DNA of 64,000 nucleotides from contig NZ_JABEPR010000001.1 of NCBI RefSeq assembly GCF_013044515.1, forward strand, positions 868,001 through 932,000, read 5' to 3'. Of this stretch, positions 35,519 to 45,195 are shown piece after piece. This DNA comes from Sphingomonas sp. ID1715 (lineage in GTDB: Bacteria; Pseudomonadota; Alphaproteobacteria; Sphingomonadales; Sphingomonadaceae). The translations under genes were made by a program, and so were the position numbers. The notes beneath the pieces are model-generated. The model ran no database searches, was not told the DNA's origin, and was given only the letters and a program-made list of their open reading frames with translations. The stretch's first letter is position 1. Each line of letters opens with the position of its first letter.

Positions 35519-37732
35519 CTAAGAGGCATTACCGAGCGGCAGTTGCCGATATCGCCGCCCGGTCGCCGCGAACAGCGCATTCGCCAGCGCGGGAGCGACG
35601 GGCGGCACCGCGAGCTCGCTCGCGCCGCCGGGCTCATCATTGCTCTGCAACAGTTCGACGCTGATCTCCGGCGCGTCGGCGAGCCGCGGCAGGTTCAGGT
35701 CGGCCATGCGGCGCGCACGGGTGAGGCCGTGGTCGAAGCCGGGTGCGCAGCCGGTCGCCGCCGCGAGGCCGAAGATCAGCCCCCCCTCGATCTGCTGGCG
35801 CACGATGTCCGGGTTGATCGCCCGGCCCACATCGGCGACCGCGACCAGCCGGTCGCATCTGACGCGCCCGCCCTCTTCCCGCGCATCGGCCAGCACGGCG
35901 ATGAAGCTGCCATGTGCAGCGTGGGCGGCGAGACCCTGACCCGTTCCCGCCTGGCCCCCCTGCCAGCCGCCGAGCGCTGCCACGGTGGACAGACAGCGCG
36001 CCAGCCGCGGCTGCTTGCCCAACATCGCCATGCGGAACGAGAAGGGATCGGTGCCGCCGAACCCCGCCAGCTCGTCGATGAAGCTTTCAGTGAAGAAGCA
36101 GGTATAGCTGCGCGCGCCGGAGCGCCAATAGCCGAGCGGCAGCTTCGGGTCCGCGGCATGGTGATCGACCGCCAGATCGTCGATGCCATAGGGCGTCTCC
36201 GCGCCGGCGACGGCGAACCCGTCCCCGCCGCCGATCAGGGATCGCGCGGCCGCTTCGTTCGGCAGCAAGGTGCGGGCGATGGCGGCGCCGTAAGCGGGTG
36301 CCGCGATCTTGACGAGCAGCCCGGCCACGCGTCCGCCGGCGAGCCGGCCCGTCATCCGCGCGTGGGCCGGCGGGCGAAACCGGCCCTGCACGATTGCTTC
36401 GGCGCGGCTCCAGAACAGCTGCACCGGCCGCTTCAGCTGACGGCTCAAATGACCCGCCTGTATCGCCGCCTCGGCGCTCATCCCCCGCCCGAACCCGCCG
36501 CCGATCTGCATCGGATGGATGACGATGTTGCCGGCGTCGAATTGCAGAGAGCGGGCGACCGCCTGCCGCGCGGCTTCCGGCGCGATGGTGGGCAGCCACA
36601 GCGACAGGAGGCCATCGCTCCAGGAGGCGGTCGCCGTCATGGGCTCAAGCGCTGCGTGCAGCACCGGCGCGACGCGATAGTCGGCGGTGAACACCGTCGC
36701 ATCCTTGAAGCTGGCGGAAAGGTCGCCGCGCGCGACCACGCGGGTGCCATCACCGTCCAGCGCTTCATCCAACGCGGTCGCAATCAGCCTGTCGTCGGCT
36801 AGCGCGCCCTTCGTCTCGAACCGCGGGCGCAGCAGCTCCAAAGCCCGCTCGGCCGCCCAGCTGTTGTTGGCGACCGCCGCGACCCATTCGCGCGTGCTGA
36901 CCAGTTGCATCAGCCCGCGCACCTGCCGCGCCGCCGCGACGTCGCCGCCGGCGTAGCGATGGACGCCGACCGGTCCCTGCCGCATCGCCGCATAGACCAT
37001 GTTCGGCAGCCGCACATCGGCGGCGAAATCGACCGAGCCGTCCAGCTTTGACGGCGTGTCCAGACGTGGCAGCGATTGGCCGGCCAGCTTGCCCATCCGC
37101 AGCGGTAGCTGGTCGGGCGCGTCCTCGTCGGCCGCGGCGGCAGCGAGATCGGCGAAGCGCAACCTTTTGCCTTCATGTTCGACAAAGCCGTCCTGGGTGC
37201 CGCACTCCTCCCACTCGACGTCCCACCGTCGCGACGCCACCTTGCACAGGCGCACGCGCGCCGCCGCCGCCGCCTCGCGCAACGGCTCCTCGTACATGCG
37301 CACTGAAGTCGATCCGCCAGTGACCATAGCGGCGGTGCGGGTCGCAAAGGTGTCGGCGACGCCAGCCAGCTTCGGCGCGACGCCTTCCGCCAACTCGGTC
37401 ATGAACAGCCGATTGGCATATAGCGGGTTGATCGGCGCCGCTTCGACTGCGACCGTCCGCCAGTCGGCGCCCAGCTCGTCGGCGACGATCTGCGGCAGCG
37501 TGGTGTAGACGCCCTGCCCCGTTTCGACCTGCGGCACGGCGACGATCACCCGCCCATCTTCGGCAATCTTGAGATAGGGGCCATAGATATGCTCGCCCGG
37601 CCCGGCGGTCAGATTGACGGAATAGGTGCGCGGCCACACCGTCCAGGCGACGACCAGCCCGACGCCCAGCCCGCCGGTGACGAGCAGCCGCCGGCGCGTA
37701 ATCGAAACATCGGTGGCATCGCTGGCGCGCAT
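35519..37732 (-). CDS. Molybdopterin hydroxylase large subunit, isoquinoline 1-oxidoreductase beta-like, Tat-exported
   Basis: A 737-residue protein of the xanthine dehydrogenase superfamily, closest in layout to IorB/membrane-bound aldehyde dehydrogenase large subunits. It begins with a twin-arginine signal (ITRRRLLVTGGLGVGLVV, Arg13-15), followed by VPQVETGQGVYTTLPQIVADELG and the molybdopterin-binding segments IGGGFGRGMSAEAAIQAGHLSR and PLGYWRSGARSYTCFFTESFIDELA. The usual small [2Fe-2S] subunit is not next to it on either side. The start at 37732 lies 13 bases after the LysR gene. The substrate is unknown. Confidence 0.88.
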   Translation of the reverse strand: MRASDATDVSITRRRLLVTGGLGVGLVVAWTVWPRTYSVNLTAGPGEHIYGPYLKIAEDGRVIVAVPQVETGQGVYTTLPQIVADELGADWRTVAVEAAPINPLYANRLFMTELAEGVAPKLAGVADTFATRTAAMVTGGSTSVRMYEEPLREAAAAARVRLCKVASRRWDVEWEECGTQDGFVEHEGKRLRFADLAAAAADEDAPDQLPLRMGKLAGQSLPRLDTPSKLDGSVDFAADVRLPNMVYAAMRQGPVGVHRYAGGDVAAARQVRGLMQLVSTREWVAAVANNSWAAERALELLRPRFETKGALADDRLIATALDEALDGDGTRVVARGDLSASFKDATVFTADYRVAPVLHAALEPMTATASWSDGLLSLWLPTIAPEAARQAVARSLQFDAGNIVIHPMQIGGGFGRGMSAEAAIQAGHLSRQLKRPVQLFWSRAEAIVQGRFRPPAHARMTGRLAGGRVAGLLVKIAAPAYGAAIARTLLPNEAAARSLIGGGDGFAVAGAETPYGIDDLAVDHHAADPKLPLGYWRSGARSYTCFFTESFIDELAGFGGTDPFSFRMAMLGKQPRLARCLSTVAALGGWQGGQAGTGQGLAAHAAHGSFIAVLADAREEGGRVRCDRLVAVADVGRAINPDIVRQQIEGGLIFGLAAATGCAPGFDHGLTRARRMADLNLPRLADAPEISVELLQSNDEPGGASELAVPPVAPALANALFAATGRRYRQLPLGNAS

Positions 37733-37745
37733 GCGTCTGTGATAA

Positions 37746-38684
37746 TCAGGGTTGCACGTCCGCGCCAACCGGCTGGCGGTAATATTCCGGCGGGCCCTGC
37801 CTTGCTTCGGCTGCGACCGTCTCCAGCAGCCAGTCGCGGACCATGCGCACCTTGCGCACCTGTCGGCGATGTTCGGGGTAAACGAGATAAAAGTCGCTCG
37901 GATCGAACGCGACATCGTCGAGCACCGGCACCAGCCGGCTGGCCGCGATCTCCACCCGCCACAGCATCGGGTTGAGGAGAGCGATGCCCAAGCCGGCCAT
38001 CGCCGCCTGACCCTCGGCGATCTGGGTGTCGAGACGGATGCCGCGCGGGGCATCGGGCGAAGGCACGCCGCCCACCTGGTCGCGCCACACTTGCCACCAG
38101 CTATCGTCCGGGCTGATCCGCGCGTGGCGCATCACGCCGTCCAGGGTGCGGATCGACGGATGCTCCTTCAGGAATTCTGGGCTGGCAAACACCATCAGCG
38201 GCATGCGCATCAGGAAATGTGCGCACAGGCCCGGCCAATCGCCGCGCCCGCCCCGGATCGCAACATCGACATCGTCGCGCGCGAAATCGACCAGGCTGTT
38301 GGACGTGTGCAGCCGCACCGCCACGTCCGGCACACGGATCTGGAACGCACCGATCCTGGGCGCGAGCCAGTTGGGGCCGAAAGTGGTCGAGCAGCTGACC
38401 GTCAGCACCGATTCATTGTTCGTGCGCGCCAGATCGAAGGCGCTATCGAGCTCGTCGAACGCTTTGGCGACCAGCGGCCCGACGCGCCGCCCGGCCTCGC
38501 TGAGGGCCACCCGGCCGCGCTCGCGCACGAACAGGCTGATGCCCAGCCGCTCCTCCAGCAGCTTGATCTGGTAGCTGACCGCGGCCTGGGTCATGCCAAG
38601 TTCCTGCGCGGCGCTGGTGAAATTCTGATGCCGTGCAGCGGCTTCGAACACACGGACGGCAGCAAGGGGAGGCAGGCGACGCAT
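37746..38684 (-). CDS. LysR-family regulator (GcvA-like)
   Basis: A 312-residue regulator with an N-terminal helix-turn-helix domain (MRRLPPLAAVRVFEAAARHQNFTSAAQELGMTQAAVSYQIKLLEERLG) and a periplasmic-binding-type effector domain (about 90-290). The Leu-Pro-Pro-Leu start and the VSYQIKLLEERLG pattern are those of the GcvA subgroup. The start 38684 is chosen over 38750. It is in line with, and 13 bases ahead of, the molybdenum-hydroxylase gene, an unusual arrangement because LysR genes usually diverge from their targets. Confidence 0.94.
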   Translation of the reverse strand: MRRLPPLAAVRVFEAAARHQNFTSAAQELGMTQAAVSYQIKLLEERLGISLFVRERGRVALSEAGRRVGPLVAKAFDELDSAFDLARTNNESVLTVSCSTTFGPNWLAPRIGAFQIRVPDVAVRLHTSNSLVDFARDDVDVAIRGGRGDWPGLCAHFLMRMPLMVFASPEFLKEHPSIRTLDGVMRHARISPDDSWWQVWRDQVGGVPSPDAPRGIRLDTQIAEGQAAMAGLGIALLNPMLWRVEIAASRLVPVLDDVAFDPSDFYLVYPEHRRQVRKVRMVRDWLLETVAAEARQGPPEYYRQPVGADVQP

Positions 38685-38786
38685 CAACTCACATGATAAG
38701 CTAGGCTTATGTCTCGCGTCCAACGCTTTGTTGGCGTTCCGTGAGCGCAACGGTCATTTGCAAGCTGCAGCTACAGGAGCAGCGAA

Positions 38787-38975
38787 ATGCGCGACGAACA
38801 TGATGATCGCATCTATCAGGCCTTTCGTGGACAGCTGGGCGATGACATCGCCCGACTGGTCAAATCGGTCGCTTACGCCTTCGATCGCCTCACCGCCCGC
38901 CTCTACGACGCGCCCTGGTCCGACAGGAACAGGACGATCGAAGGGCAATGCGGCAAAGGGTATACGACGCTTTAA
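38787..38975 (+). CDS. Small hypothetical protein
   Basis: A 62-residue ORF, MRDEHDDRIYQAFRGQLGDDIARLVKSVAYAFDRLTARLYDAPW, with AGGAGCAGCGAA before the ATG. The sequence looks like one or two amphipathic helices and resembles small sphingomonad proteins that end in YDAPW, as far as I recall. No membrane segment. It lies upstream of the CAP-domain genes. I assign no function. Confidence 0.55.
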   Translation: MRDEHDDRIYQAFRGQLGDDIARLVKSVAYAFDRLTARLYDAPWSDRNRTIEGQCGKGYTTL

Positions 38976-39025
38976 CCAAAGTTCTCAGGCGGCCTTTCAC
39001 CGGCCGTCGTGCAGGATCCAAGCGC

Positions 39026-39547
39026 ATGAAAGCGCTCAGGATTCTTTGCGCGGCGGCGGTCGCCTCATCAGCTCCGCTAATGATCGGCGGTACTGATCGC
39101 ACGAGCAGCCTCGAAGAGCGCCTGCTCGCCGCACACAATCGCGAGCGTGCCCTGGTCGGCGTTCCGGCGCTGACCTGGGACAAGCGCCTGGCCGCCGACG
39201 CCGCCATCTGGGCAGATGCGCTCGCCCGCACCGGCAGCTTCGAACACTCCCCCGCCGATCCGTCCGACCCGGATGTCCAGGGTGAAAATCTCTGGGCCGG
39301 CACACCCGGTGCGTGGGCGCCCGAAGAAATGGTCGGCTATTGGATCGCCGAGAAGCGCGACTATCGTCCGGGCGTCTTTCCCAGCGTCTCGCGCAGCGGC
39401 GATCTCGAGAAGGTCGGCCATTACACCCAGTTGATCTGGCGCAGCACCCGCAAGGTCGGCTGCGCGCTGGCCCGCTCCACCAAGGAGGACATCCTCGTCT
39501 GCCGCTATGCCGAAGGCGGCAATGTGCTCGGCGAAGCGGTGACCTGA
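39026..39547 (+). CDS. CAP-domain (SCP/PR-1-like) secreted protein, copy 1
   Basis: Exported 173-residue protein with one CAP domain. A hydrophobic signal (MKALRILCAAAVASSAPLMIGG) is followed by the CAP signatures AAHNRERALVGVPALTWDKRLA, FEHSPADPSD, GENLWAG and [18 protein letters not shown]; the His-Glu-His-type cavity residues are present. Bacterial CAP proteins have no single proven role. A second copy at 39620 is about two-thirds identical by eye, so this is a tandem duplication. Confidence 0.9.
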   Translation: MKALRILCAAAVASSAPLMIGGTDRTSSLEERLLAAHNRERALVGVPALTWDKRLAADAAIWADALARTGSFEHSPADPSDPDVQGENLWAGTPGAWAPEEMVGYWIAEKRDYRPGVFPSVSRSGDLEKVGHYTQLIWRSTRKVGCALARSTKEDILVCRYAEGGNVLGEAVT

Positions 39548-39619
39548 GGCACCGACGGGCACGAGCTGAACCGTTACGCAGCCGTTCTGTAAGGTTTCAG
39601 CAAGGAAATCGGCTGCAAA

Positions 39620-40150
39620 ATGAACGACGTGCGGGGATGGAAGGGATTGCTGGCCGCGGCGCTCGCCGTGGCGATGCCGCTGCTCACGGGTGGCGTCGAC
39701 CGCGATTCTGCCTTTGCCGAGCGCATCCTCGCCAGCCACAATCGCGAGCGTAGCGCGCTCGGCGTCCAGCCGCTCAAGTGGGACGAGCGCCTGGCCGCGC
39801 AGGCCCAGGCCTGGGCCGACCATCTCGCCCGCACGGGCCGGTTCGACCATTCTCCAGCCGGCCCTTTCGATCGGACCATGGCCGGCGAGAACCTCTGGGC
39901 CGGCACGGCCGGTGCCTATGCGCCTGAGGAAATGGTCGGTTACTGGATCAATGAGAAGGCCGACTTCAAACCCGGCGTCTTCCCCGCTGTTTCCCACACC
40001 GGAGACCTGCAGGCCGTGGGCCATTACACCCAGCTGATCTGGCGCGAGACGACGCGGGTCGGCTGCGGCGTCGCGCGGAGCGGCGATGACGATATTCTCG
40101 TCTGCCGCTATCTTACCTCAGGCAATGTCATCGGCGAGCGCGTCATCTGA
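39620..40150 (+). CDS. CAP-domain secreted protein, copy 2
   Basis: A 176-residue protein with the same layout as the gene before it: signal ([25 protein letters not shown]), [63 protein letters not shown] and [21 protein letters not shown]. The two genes are 72 bases apart and probably co-transcribed. Differences cluster in the signal peptide and near the region PADPSDPDVQ versus [10 protein letters not shown]. Confidence 0.9.
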   Translation: MNDVRGWKGLLAAALAVAMPLLTGGVDRDSAFAERILASHNRERSALGVQPLKWDERLAAQAQAWADHLARTGRFDHSPAGPFDRTMAGENLWAGTAGAYAPEEMVGYWINEKADFKPGVFPAVSHTGDLQAVGHYTQLIWRETTRVGCGVARSGDDDILVCRYLTSGNVIGERVI

Positions 40151-40268
40151 CCGGCTCGATTGCACCGCTGCAAGGGTTAAGCTAAGAGGGCGCCCCGCCT
40201 CGGCCGCGCCAGACCGCGCTTCCGGGGCGCAACTTTTTCATGTCGGGCGCACGCCCAAGGAGCTGCCG

Positions 40269-41048
40269 ATGGCCCGCCGCCGCCAGATTTACGAAGGCAA
40301 GGCCAAGATCCTCTACGAAGGCCCGGAACCGGGCACTTTGATCCAGTATTTCAAGGATGACGCGACCGCCTTCAACGCCCAGAAAAAGGGCACGATCAGC
40401 GGCAAGGGCGTGCTCAACAATCGCATCTCGGAGCATATCTTCACGCTGCTCGGCACGATCGGCGTGCCCACCCACTTTATCCGCCGCCTCAACATGCGCG
40501 AGCAGCTGATCCGCCAGGTCGAGATCATCCCGATCGAAGTGGTGGTGCGCAACGTCGCGGCCGGCACGCTGTCGAAGCGGCTCGGCATCGAGGAGGGCAC
40601 GCAGCTGCCCCGAACGATTGTCGAATATTATTACAAGGACGACGCGCTTGGCGATCCGCTGATCAGTGAAGAGCATATCGCCTGTTTCGGCTGGGCCAGC
40701 CAGGACGAGATGCACGACATCACCGACATGGCGATCCGCGTGAACGACTTCATGTGCGGACTCTTTGCCGGCATCGGCATCCGCCTGGTCGACTTCAAGC
40801 TGGAGTTCGGGCGCATCTGGGACAATGACTATGCGCGCGTAATCCTGGCGGACGAGATCAGCCCGGATGGCTGCCGGCTGTGGGACATGGAGTCGGGCGA
40901 GAAGCTCGACAAGGATCGTTTCCGTCGCGACCTGGGCGGCGAAGTCGAAGCCTATCAGGAAGTCGCCCGCCGCCTCGGCCTGCTGCCGGAAGACGGCGAG
41001 AATGCGGTGCTGGACCTCGAGAGCCACCGCAAACGGCGCGGACGCTAG
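40269..41048 (+). CDS. purC: SAICAR synthetase PurC
   Basis: Phosphoribosylaminoimidazole-succinocarboxamide synthase, 259 residues, making SAICAR from CAIR, aspartate and ATP. It has [24 protein letters not shown], the [18 protein letters not shown] motif, and LVDFKLEFG / [20 protein letters not shown] seven bases upstream supports the start at 40269, not the open frame from 40086. In many alphaproteobacteria purS and purQ follow at once; here they are 8.5 kb away. Confidence 0.97.
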   Translation: MARRRQIYEGKAKILYEGPEPGTLIQYFKDDATAFNAQKKGTISGKGVLNNRISEHIFTLLGTIGVPTHFIRRLNMREQLIRQVEIIPIEVVVRNVAAGTLSKRLGIEEGTQLPRTIVEYYYKDDALGDPLISEEHIACFGWASQDEMHDITDMAIRVNDFMCGLFAGIGIRLVDFKLEFGRIWDNDYARVILADEISPDGCRLWDMESGEKLDKDRFRRDLGGEVEAYQEVARRLGLLPEDGENAVLDLESHRKRRGR

Positions 41049-41063
41049 GCAAAGGCTCGGGTA

Positions 41064-41094
41064 AAGGGCTGCGGCCGGGAGCGCCGCAGCCCTT
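41064..41094. terminator. Terminator-like hairpin after purC
   Basis: AAGGGCTGCGGC (41064-41075) and GCCGCAGCCCTT (41083-41094) form a perfect 12-base-pair stem with a seven-base loop. It lies between the convergent purC and PEPxxWA genes, serving both directions. On the minus strand it is followed by TTACC, a weak T-tract. Confidence 0.6.
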
Positions 41095-41108
41095 CCCCCC
41101 GAAAAGGA

Positions 41109-42146
41109 TCAGGCGAAATAAGGCTGGCGGCGCCGCCGCCGCAGCGACATGCCGGCGCCGGCGAATCCCGCGATCATCAGTGCCCAACTCGCCGGCTCCG
41201 GCACGCCGGGAGCAGCAAGCCCGGACAGGAACAACCCTGAAGCCGACGAGAAGCTCAGCCCGCTCGGCAGGTCGCCGAACCGGAAAGTACCGGTATGGCC
41301 GAAATCGCAGCTGCTGCCGCCGCGGCAATCGAGCCCGAGCACGCCGCGTATGCCGAGCGAAGTCTGGCCGGTCGGCACCAGCAGGGTCGCCCGGATCCAG
41401 CCATCGACCCGGCCATCGATCCCGTTCGCGGCGCCCAACCCGGTCTCAAAGGCATCATCCGGTCCGCCATAGATGTTGGCGCCGAAATAGCCCCCCGTGT
41501 CCTCACTGAAGTAATAATTCATGTTGCCGCCCGCGGCGCGGCTCGGCGCCAGCGCGAAGCGCACCGCCTGGTTCTGGTCGTTGAAGCACAGATAATAGTC
41601 GCAGCCGAGTTGCAGAATCGTGTAGCCGCCCGGATTGGCGTTGCTGTCGGTGCCGTCGAATGGATCCACCAGCCGGCCGGTAAAGGCATAGGTGATGGAG
41701 ACCGTGAGGTCGCCCGCCGTCGCATTGTTGAAGTAGATGGTGTCGTCGATCCGCGCTTCCGCAAAGCCGAGCGGCGAGCCGAAAGTGTTCGGCCCGGTAG
41801 AGGCGGTCGATGCCTTCAGCGTGCCGGCGGCCAGGCTGGCGGCGGCATAGGCCTCGTTATGTAGCGCGACATCGCCAAAGCCGCCGTCCTGCGTAGTCGC
41901 CGCCCAGCTCTGCGCCAGCAAACCGCCGCCCGTGCTGGTGCCCCCTTCGTTGACGTAGGAGCTACCGGCATCCTGCACGCCGTTTACGTAACGTGCGCTG
42001 GACCCGTACACATATGGGCCGCGATGGGCCGCCGAGTTGGCGAAGGCGTCGGAACGCGGTCCATAGATGACGGCATGAGTGGCGAAGGCCGGGCCTGAGG
42101 CCGATGCCAACGCAAGCAGGAAAATCGATTTCAGATGAACTCGCAT
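41109..42146 (-). CDS. PEPxxWA-CTERM sorting-domain protein
   Basis: A 345-residue exported protein with a C-terminal sorting tail. The signal peptide (MRVHLKSIFLLALASASGPAFA) is followed by a beta-rich body with little resemblance to known enzymes, and the C-terminus carries VPEPASWALMIAGFAGAGMS followed by RRRRR, the PEP-CTERM class used in sphingomonads. Such proteins are processed by exosortase and placed at the cell surface or matrix. No exosortase or glycan genes lie nearby. Confidence 0.9.
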   Translation of the reverse strand: MRVHLKSIFLLALASASGPAFATHAVIYGPRSDAFANSAAHRGPYVYGSSARYVNGVQDAGSSYVNEGGTSTGGGLLAQSWAATTQDGGFGDVALHNEAYAAASLAAGTLKASTASTGPNTFGSPLGFAEARIDDTIYFNNATAGDLTVSITYAFTGRLVDPFDGTDSNANPGGYTILQLGCDYYLCFNDQNQAVRFALAPSRAAGGNMNYYFSEDTGGYFGANIYGGPDDAFETGLGAANGIDGRVDGWIRATLLVPTGQTSLGIRGVLGLDCRGGSSCDFGHTGTFRFGDLPSGLSFSSASGLFLSGLAAPGVPEPASWALMIAGFAGAGMSLRRRRRQPYFA

Positions 42147-42408
42147 GATAAACCCCTGTTGTCCGACTGACAGACGAAAAGGCGCAGGCGGCCGCAGAAG
42201 CGGGCCAAATCTCGGAGGCTCGCGCGGTCTTTTTTCCGAACCTCATCAGCGGCAAAGCTGTGACAACCGCGAGGGGTGCGGGCCCCAGCAGTCAGCGCGC
42301 TAACCCAGATTAGCTTTCGTTTCAGGAACTTAACGAAATCTGGTCGGTTCAGGTCGGGCGGGATCATTCCGATCCCATTTCCATCTGCCGGGAGCCGATC
42401 GGCCCGTT

Positions 42409-45195
42409 ATGAACACGGTATTTTTCGGTTCGAAGTCCGACGCTTCGACCAGGATGCTGACCCAACCGCTCACCGTCCTCGAAACGGGCGTTTATCGCGG
42501 GCCCCATTTCTACAGCCACACGCCGATGATCCGGATCATGGCCGATCTCGGGCGGCTGGAGGACTGGCCCAGCAACCGCATTCCAGGATTCACCGAGCAA
42601 CTGCTGGCGCTGCTGCCGGGCCTGAAGCGCCATGGCTGCTCCTATCGGCGCCGGGGCGGTCTGGTGCAGCGACTCGAACAAGGCACCTGGCTCGGCCATG
42701 TCGCCGAACATGTTGCGCTGGAGCTGCAGACGCTCGCCGGCACCCGCGTGACCCGCGGCAAGACCCGCGGCGTGAAGGGGCGGCCCGGCGTCTACAACAT
42801 CATGTTCGCCTATCAATATGAGGATGTCGGTCTGCTCGCCGGCCGCATCGCTCTGGAGCTGGTCGACTCGCTCCTCCCCGATGAGCTTGCCGGCGCCGAA
42901 GGGCTCGACCGGATCGTCGAAATGCGCAGCGCCTTCGACTTCCAGCGACGGCTGGACGAGCTGAAGCACCTGGTCCGCCGCTCTGGCTACGGTCCCACCA
43001 CCCAGGCCCTGGTCGACGAGGCGGAGCGGCGCGGGATCCCCGTCATGCGGCTCAACAATGGCAGCCTGATTCAGCTCGGCCATGGCCGCTTCCAGCAGCG
43101 CATCCGGGCGAGCATCAGCGGCCGCACGTCGCTGATCGCCGTCGAGGCAGCGGGCGACAAGGACTTCACCAAGCAATTGCTTGCCGACAGCGGCATTCCG
43201 GTGCCGCGCGGTGTCGTGGTGCGCGATGTGGAGGACGCAATCTGGGCCGCGCGGAGATTGCGCTATCCGCTGGTCACCAAGCCGCTCGACGGCAATCACG
43301 GCCGCGGCGTCACTATCGGCATCCGCGACGAGGACCAGCTTCGCTTCGGCTTTGCGCAGGCACTGGCCGAGGCCAAGGGCCGACGCGACATCATCGTCGA
43401 ACAATATTTCGACGGACGCGACCACCGTATCCTCGTCGTCAATGGCGAGCTGGTCGCGGTCGCGGAGCGGGTGCCTGCCCATGTGATCGGCGACGGGGTC
43501 TGCACCATTGCCGCACTCATCGAGCGCGTGAACCAGGACCCACGCCGCGGCGACGGCCATGAAAAGGTGATGACGCGCATCAAGGTCGACGCGCTGGTGC
43601 TCGAATATCTGGAGCGCTCCGGCCTGACGCCGAACAGCGTCCCGGCGGCCGGCCAATGGGTGCAGCTACGCGCGACGGCCAACCTGTCGACCGGCGGCAC
43701 GGCGATCGACCGGACCAACGAAATCCATCCCGACAATGCCGAGATCGCACGGCGCGCCGCGCTGGTCATCGGGCTGGACATTGCCGGAATCGACTTCATG
43801 GCGCCGGACATCTCGCGGTCGGTGCGGGACACGGGCGGCGGCGTGATCGAGGTGAATGCGGCCCCTGGCTTCCGCATGCATATCGAGCCGAGCGAAGGCA
43901 GCCCGCGAGATGTCGCCAAGCCGGTCATCGAGATGCTGTTTCCGCGCGGCCGCCGTTCGCGCGTGCCGATCCTTGCCGTTACCGGCACCAACGGCAAATC
44001 GACGACGGCGCGGATGCTGAAGCACATCCTGCGCTACACGGGCTGCACCGTCGGCCTCACCTCCACCAGCGGCGTCTATATCAACGACCAGCTCGTCAGC
44101 CCGGGCGATGCAACCGGTCCGCGCAGCGCCCGCATGGTACTGCGCGACCCCACCGTCGAGGTCGCCGTGCTGGAAACGGCGCGGGGCGGCATGCTGCGCG
44201 AAGGCCTGGCCTTCCGGCATGCCGATGTCGGCGCCTTCCTCAATGTGGCCGAGGATCATCTCGGCCTCAAGGGCATCCACACGGTCGAGGATCTGGCCGA
44301 CCTGAAGGCGCTGGTGGTGGAAACGGTGCGTCGCGACGGCACTTCGGTGCTGAACGCCGACGATCCGATCGTCCGTTCGAAGGCACGACGCGCGGGCGGC
44401 AGCATCGCTTGGTTCTCGCTGAAGGGCGCCGCCGACATGCCCCAATGGCTCTGCGACCATATCGAAAATGGCGGCATGGCGGTGGTTCGCGAGCCCGGTG
44501 ACGAAGGCGGCTGCATCGTCCTGCACAAGGATGGTCGCCGCGAACTGGTGATGGCCGCCGGGGCGATCCCCGCCACGCTCCACGGCCAGGCGGAGTTCAA
44601 CATCGCCAACAGCTGCGCGGCGATCGCGATGGCAGTCGCGCATGGCGTGCCGCTGATCACCATCCGCTCCGCGCTCAGCAGCTTCCAGTCGACCTTCGAG
44701 CAGAATCCGGGCCGGCTGAACGTGCACGACGCGCACGGCTTCCGCGTGATCCTCGACTACGCTCATAATGCGGCCGGCCTGACCGCGCTGGGCAAGGTCG
44801 TGACGGGCTTGCGGCGCCGCTATCCGCGCACCGTCGGTGTCATCTCCATTCCCGGCGACCGGCGGGACGAAGACATCGTCGAAATGGGCCGCATCGCGGC
44901 GGACCTGTTCGACGAACTCGTCTTCCGCGAGGACCCGGCGACCAGGGGCCGGCCGCGCGGCGAGATCATGCGGTTGCTGCGCCAGGGCGCGCTCGAGGCC
45001 GGCACGCAGCCGAGCAACATTCACCTGATCGCCGGCGAGGCCGAAGCGACCGAGACCGGCCTCATCCTGGCCATGCCCGGTGATCTGGTGGTGATCACGC
45101 CGACAGAGGTGGAAGCGGCGTGGCGGCAGGTGCTGCATTTCTGCCCGCGCAAGGCCGCCCCTGCCCCCACTCAACGCCTGACGACGGTAGCGTAA
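42409..45195 (+). CDS. cphA: Cyanophycin synthetase CphA
   Basis: Builds the storage polymer cyanophycin (poly-Asp with Arg side chains) from aspartate, arginine and ATP. The 928-residue protein has an N-terminal domain, an ATP-grasp domain (about 215-480, LVTKPLDGNHGRGVTIGI, NAAPGFRMHIEPSEGSPRDVA) and a Mur-ligase-like C-terminal domain with the P-loop TGTNGKST at Thr525-Thr532 and EVAVLETARGGMLREGL. Both domains look active, so this is the CphA1 type. The stop (TAATG) overlaps the next start. No primer protein is evident. Confidence 0.96.
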   Translation: MNTVFFGSKSDASTRMLTQPLTVLETGVYRGPHFYSHTPMIRIMADLGRLEDWPSNRIPGFTEQLLALLPGLKRHGCSYRRRGGLVQRLEQGTWLGHVAEHVALELQTLAGTRVTRGKTRGVKGRPGVYNIMFAYQYEDVGLLAGRIALELVDSLLPDELAGAEGLDRIVEMRSAFDFQRRLDELKHLVRRSGYGPTTQALVDEAERRGIPVMRLNNGSLIQLGHGRFQQRIRASISGRTSLIAVEAAGDKDFTKQLLADSGIPVPRGVVVRDVEDAIWAARRLRYPLVTKPLDGNHGRGVTIGIRDEDQLRFGFAQALAEAKGRRDIIVEQYFDGRDHRILVVNGELVAVAERVPAHVIGDGVCTIAALIERVNQDPRRGDGHEKVMTRIKVDALVLEYLERSGLTPNSVPAAGQWVQLRATANLSTGGTAIDRTNEIHPDNAEIARRAALVIGLDIAGIDFMAPDISRSVRDTGGGVIEVNAAPGFRMHIEPSEGSPRDVAKPVIEMLFPRGRRSRVPILAVTGTNGKSTTARMLKHILRYTGCTVGLTSTSGVYINDQLVSPGDATGPRSARMVLRDPTVEVAVLETARGGMLREGLAFRHADVGAFLNVAEDHLGLKGIHTVEDLADLKALVVETVRRDGTSVLNADDPIVRSKARRAGGSIAWFSLKGAADMPQWLCDHIENGGMAVVREPGDEGGCIVLHKDGRRELVMAAGAIPATLHGQAEFNIANSCAAIAMAVAHGVPLITIRSALSSFQSTFEQNPGRLNVHDAHGFRVILDYAHNAAGLTALGKVVTGLRRRYPRTVGVISIPGDRRDEDIVEMGRIAADLFDELVFREDPATRGRPRGEIMRLLRQGALEAGTQPSNIHLIAGEAEATETGLILAMPGDLVVITPTEVEAAWRQVLHFCPRKAAPAPTQRLTTVA

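Noticed and set aside
38960-38990. TTAACCA half sites here and at 46910, resembling CtrA boxes
   Set aside because: Only half sites with no second TTAA at the seven-base spacing; too weak to claim.
42147-42250. A possible sigma-54 promoter before the PEPxxWA-CTERM gene (TTGGCCCG and TGC)
   Set aside because: The spacing between GG and GC is one base short of the required ten and the consensus is poor.
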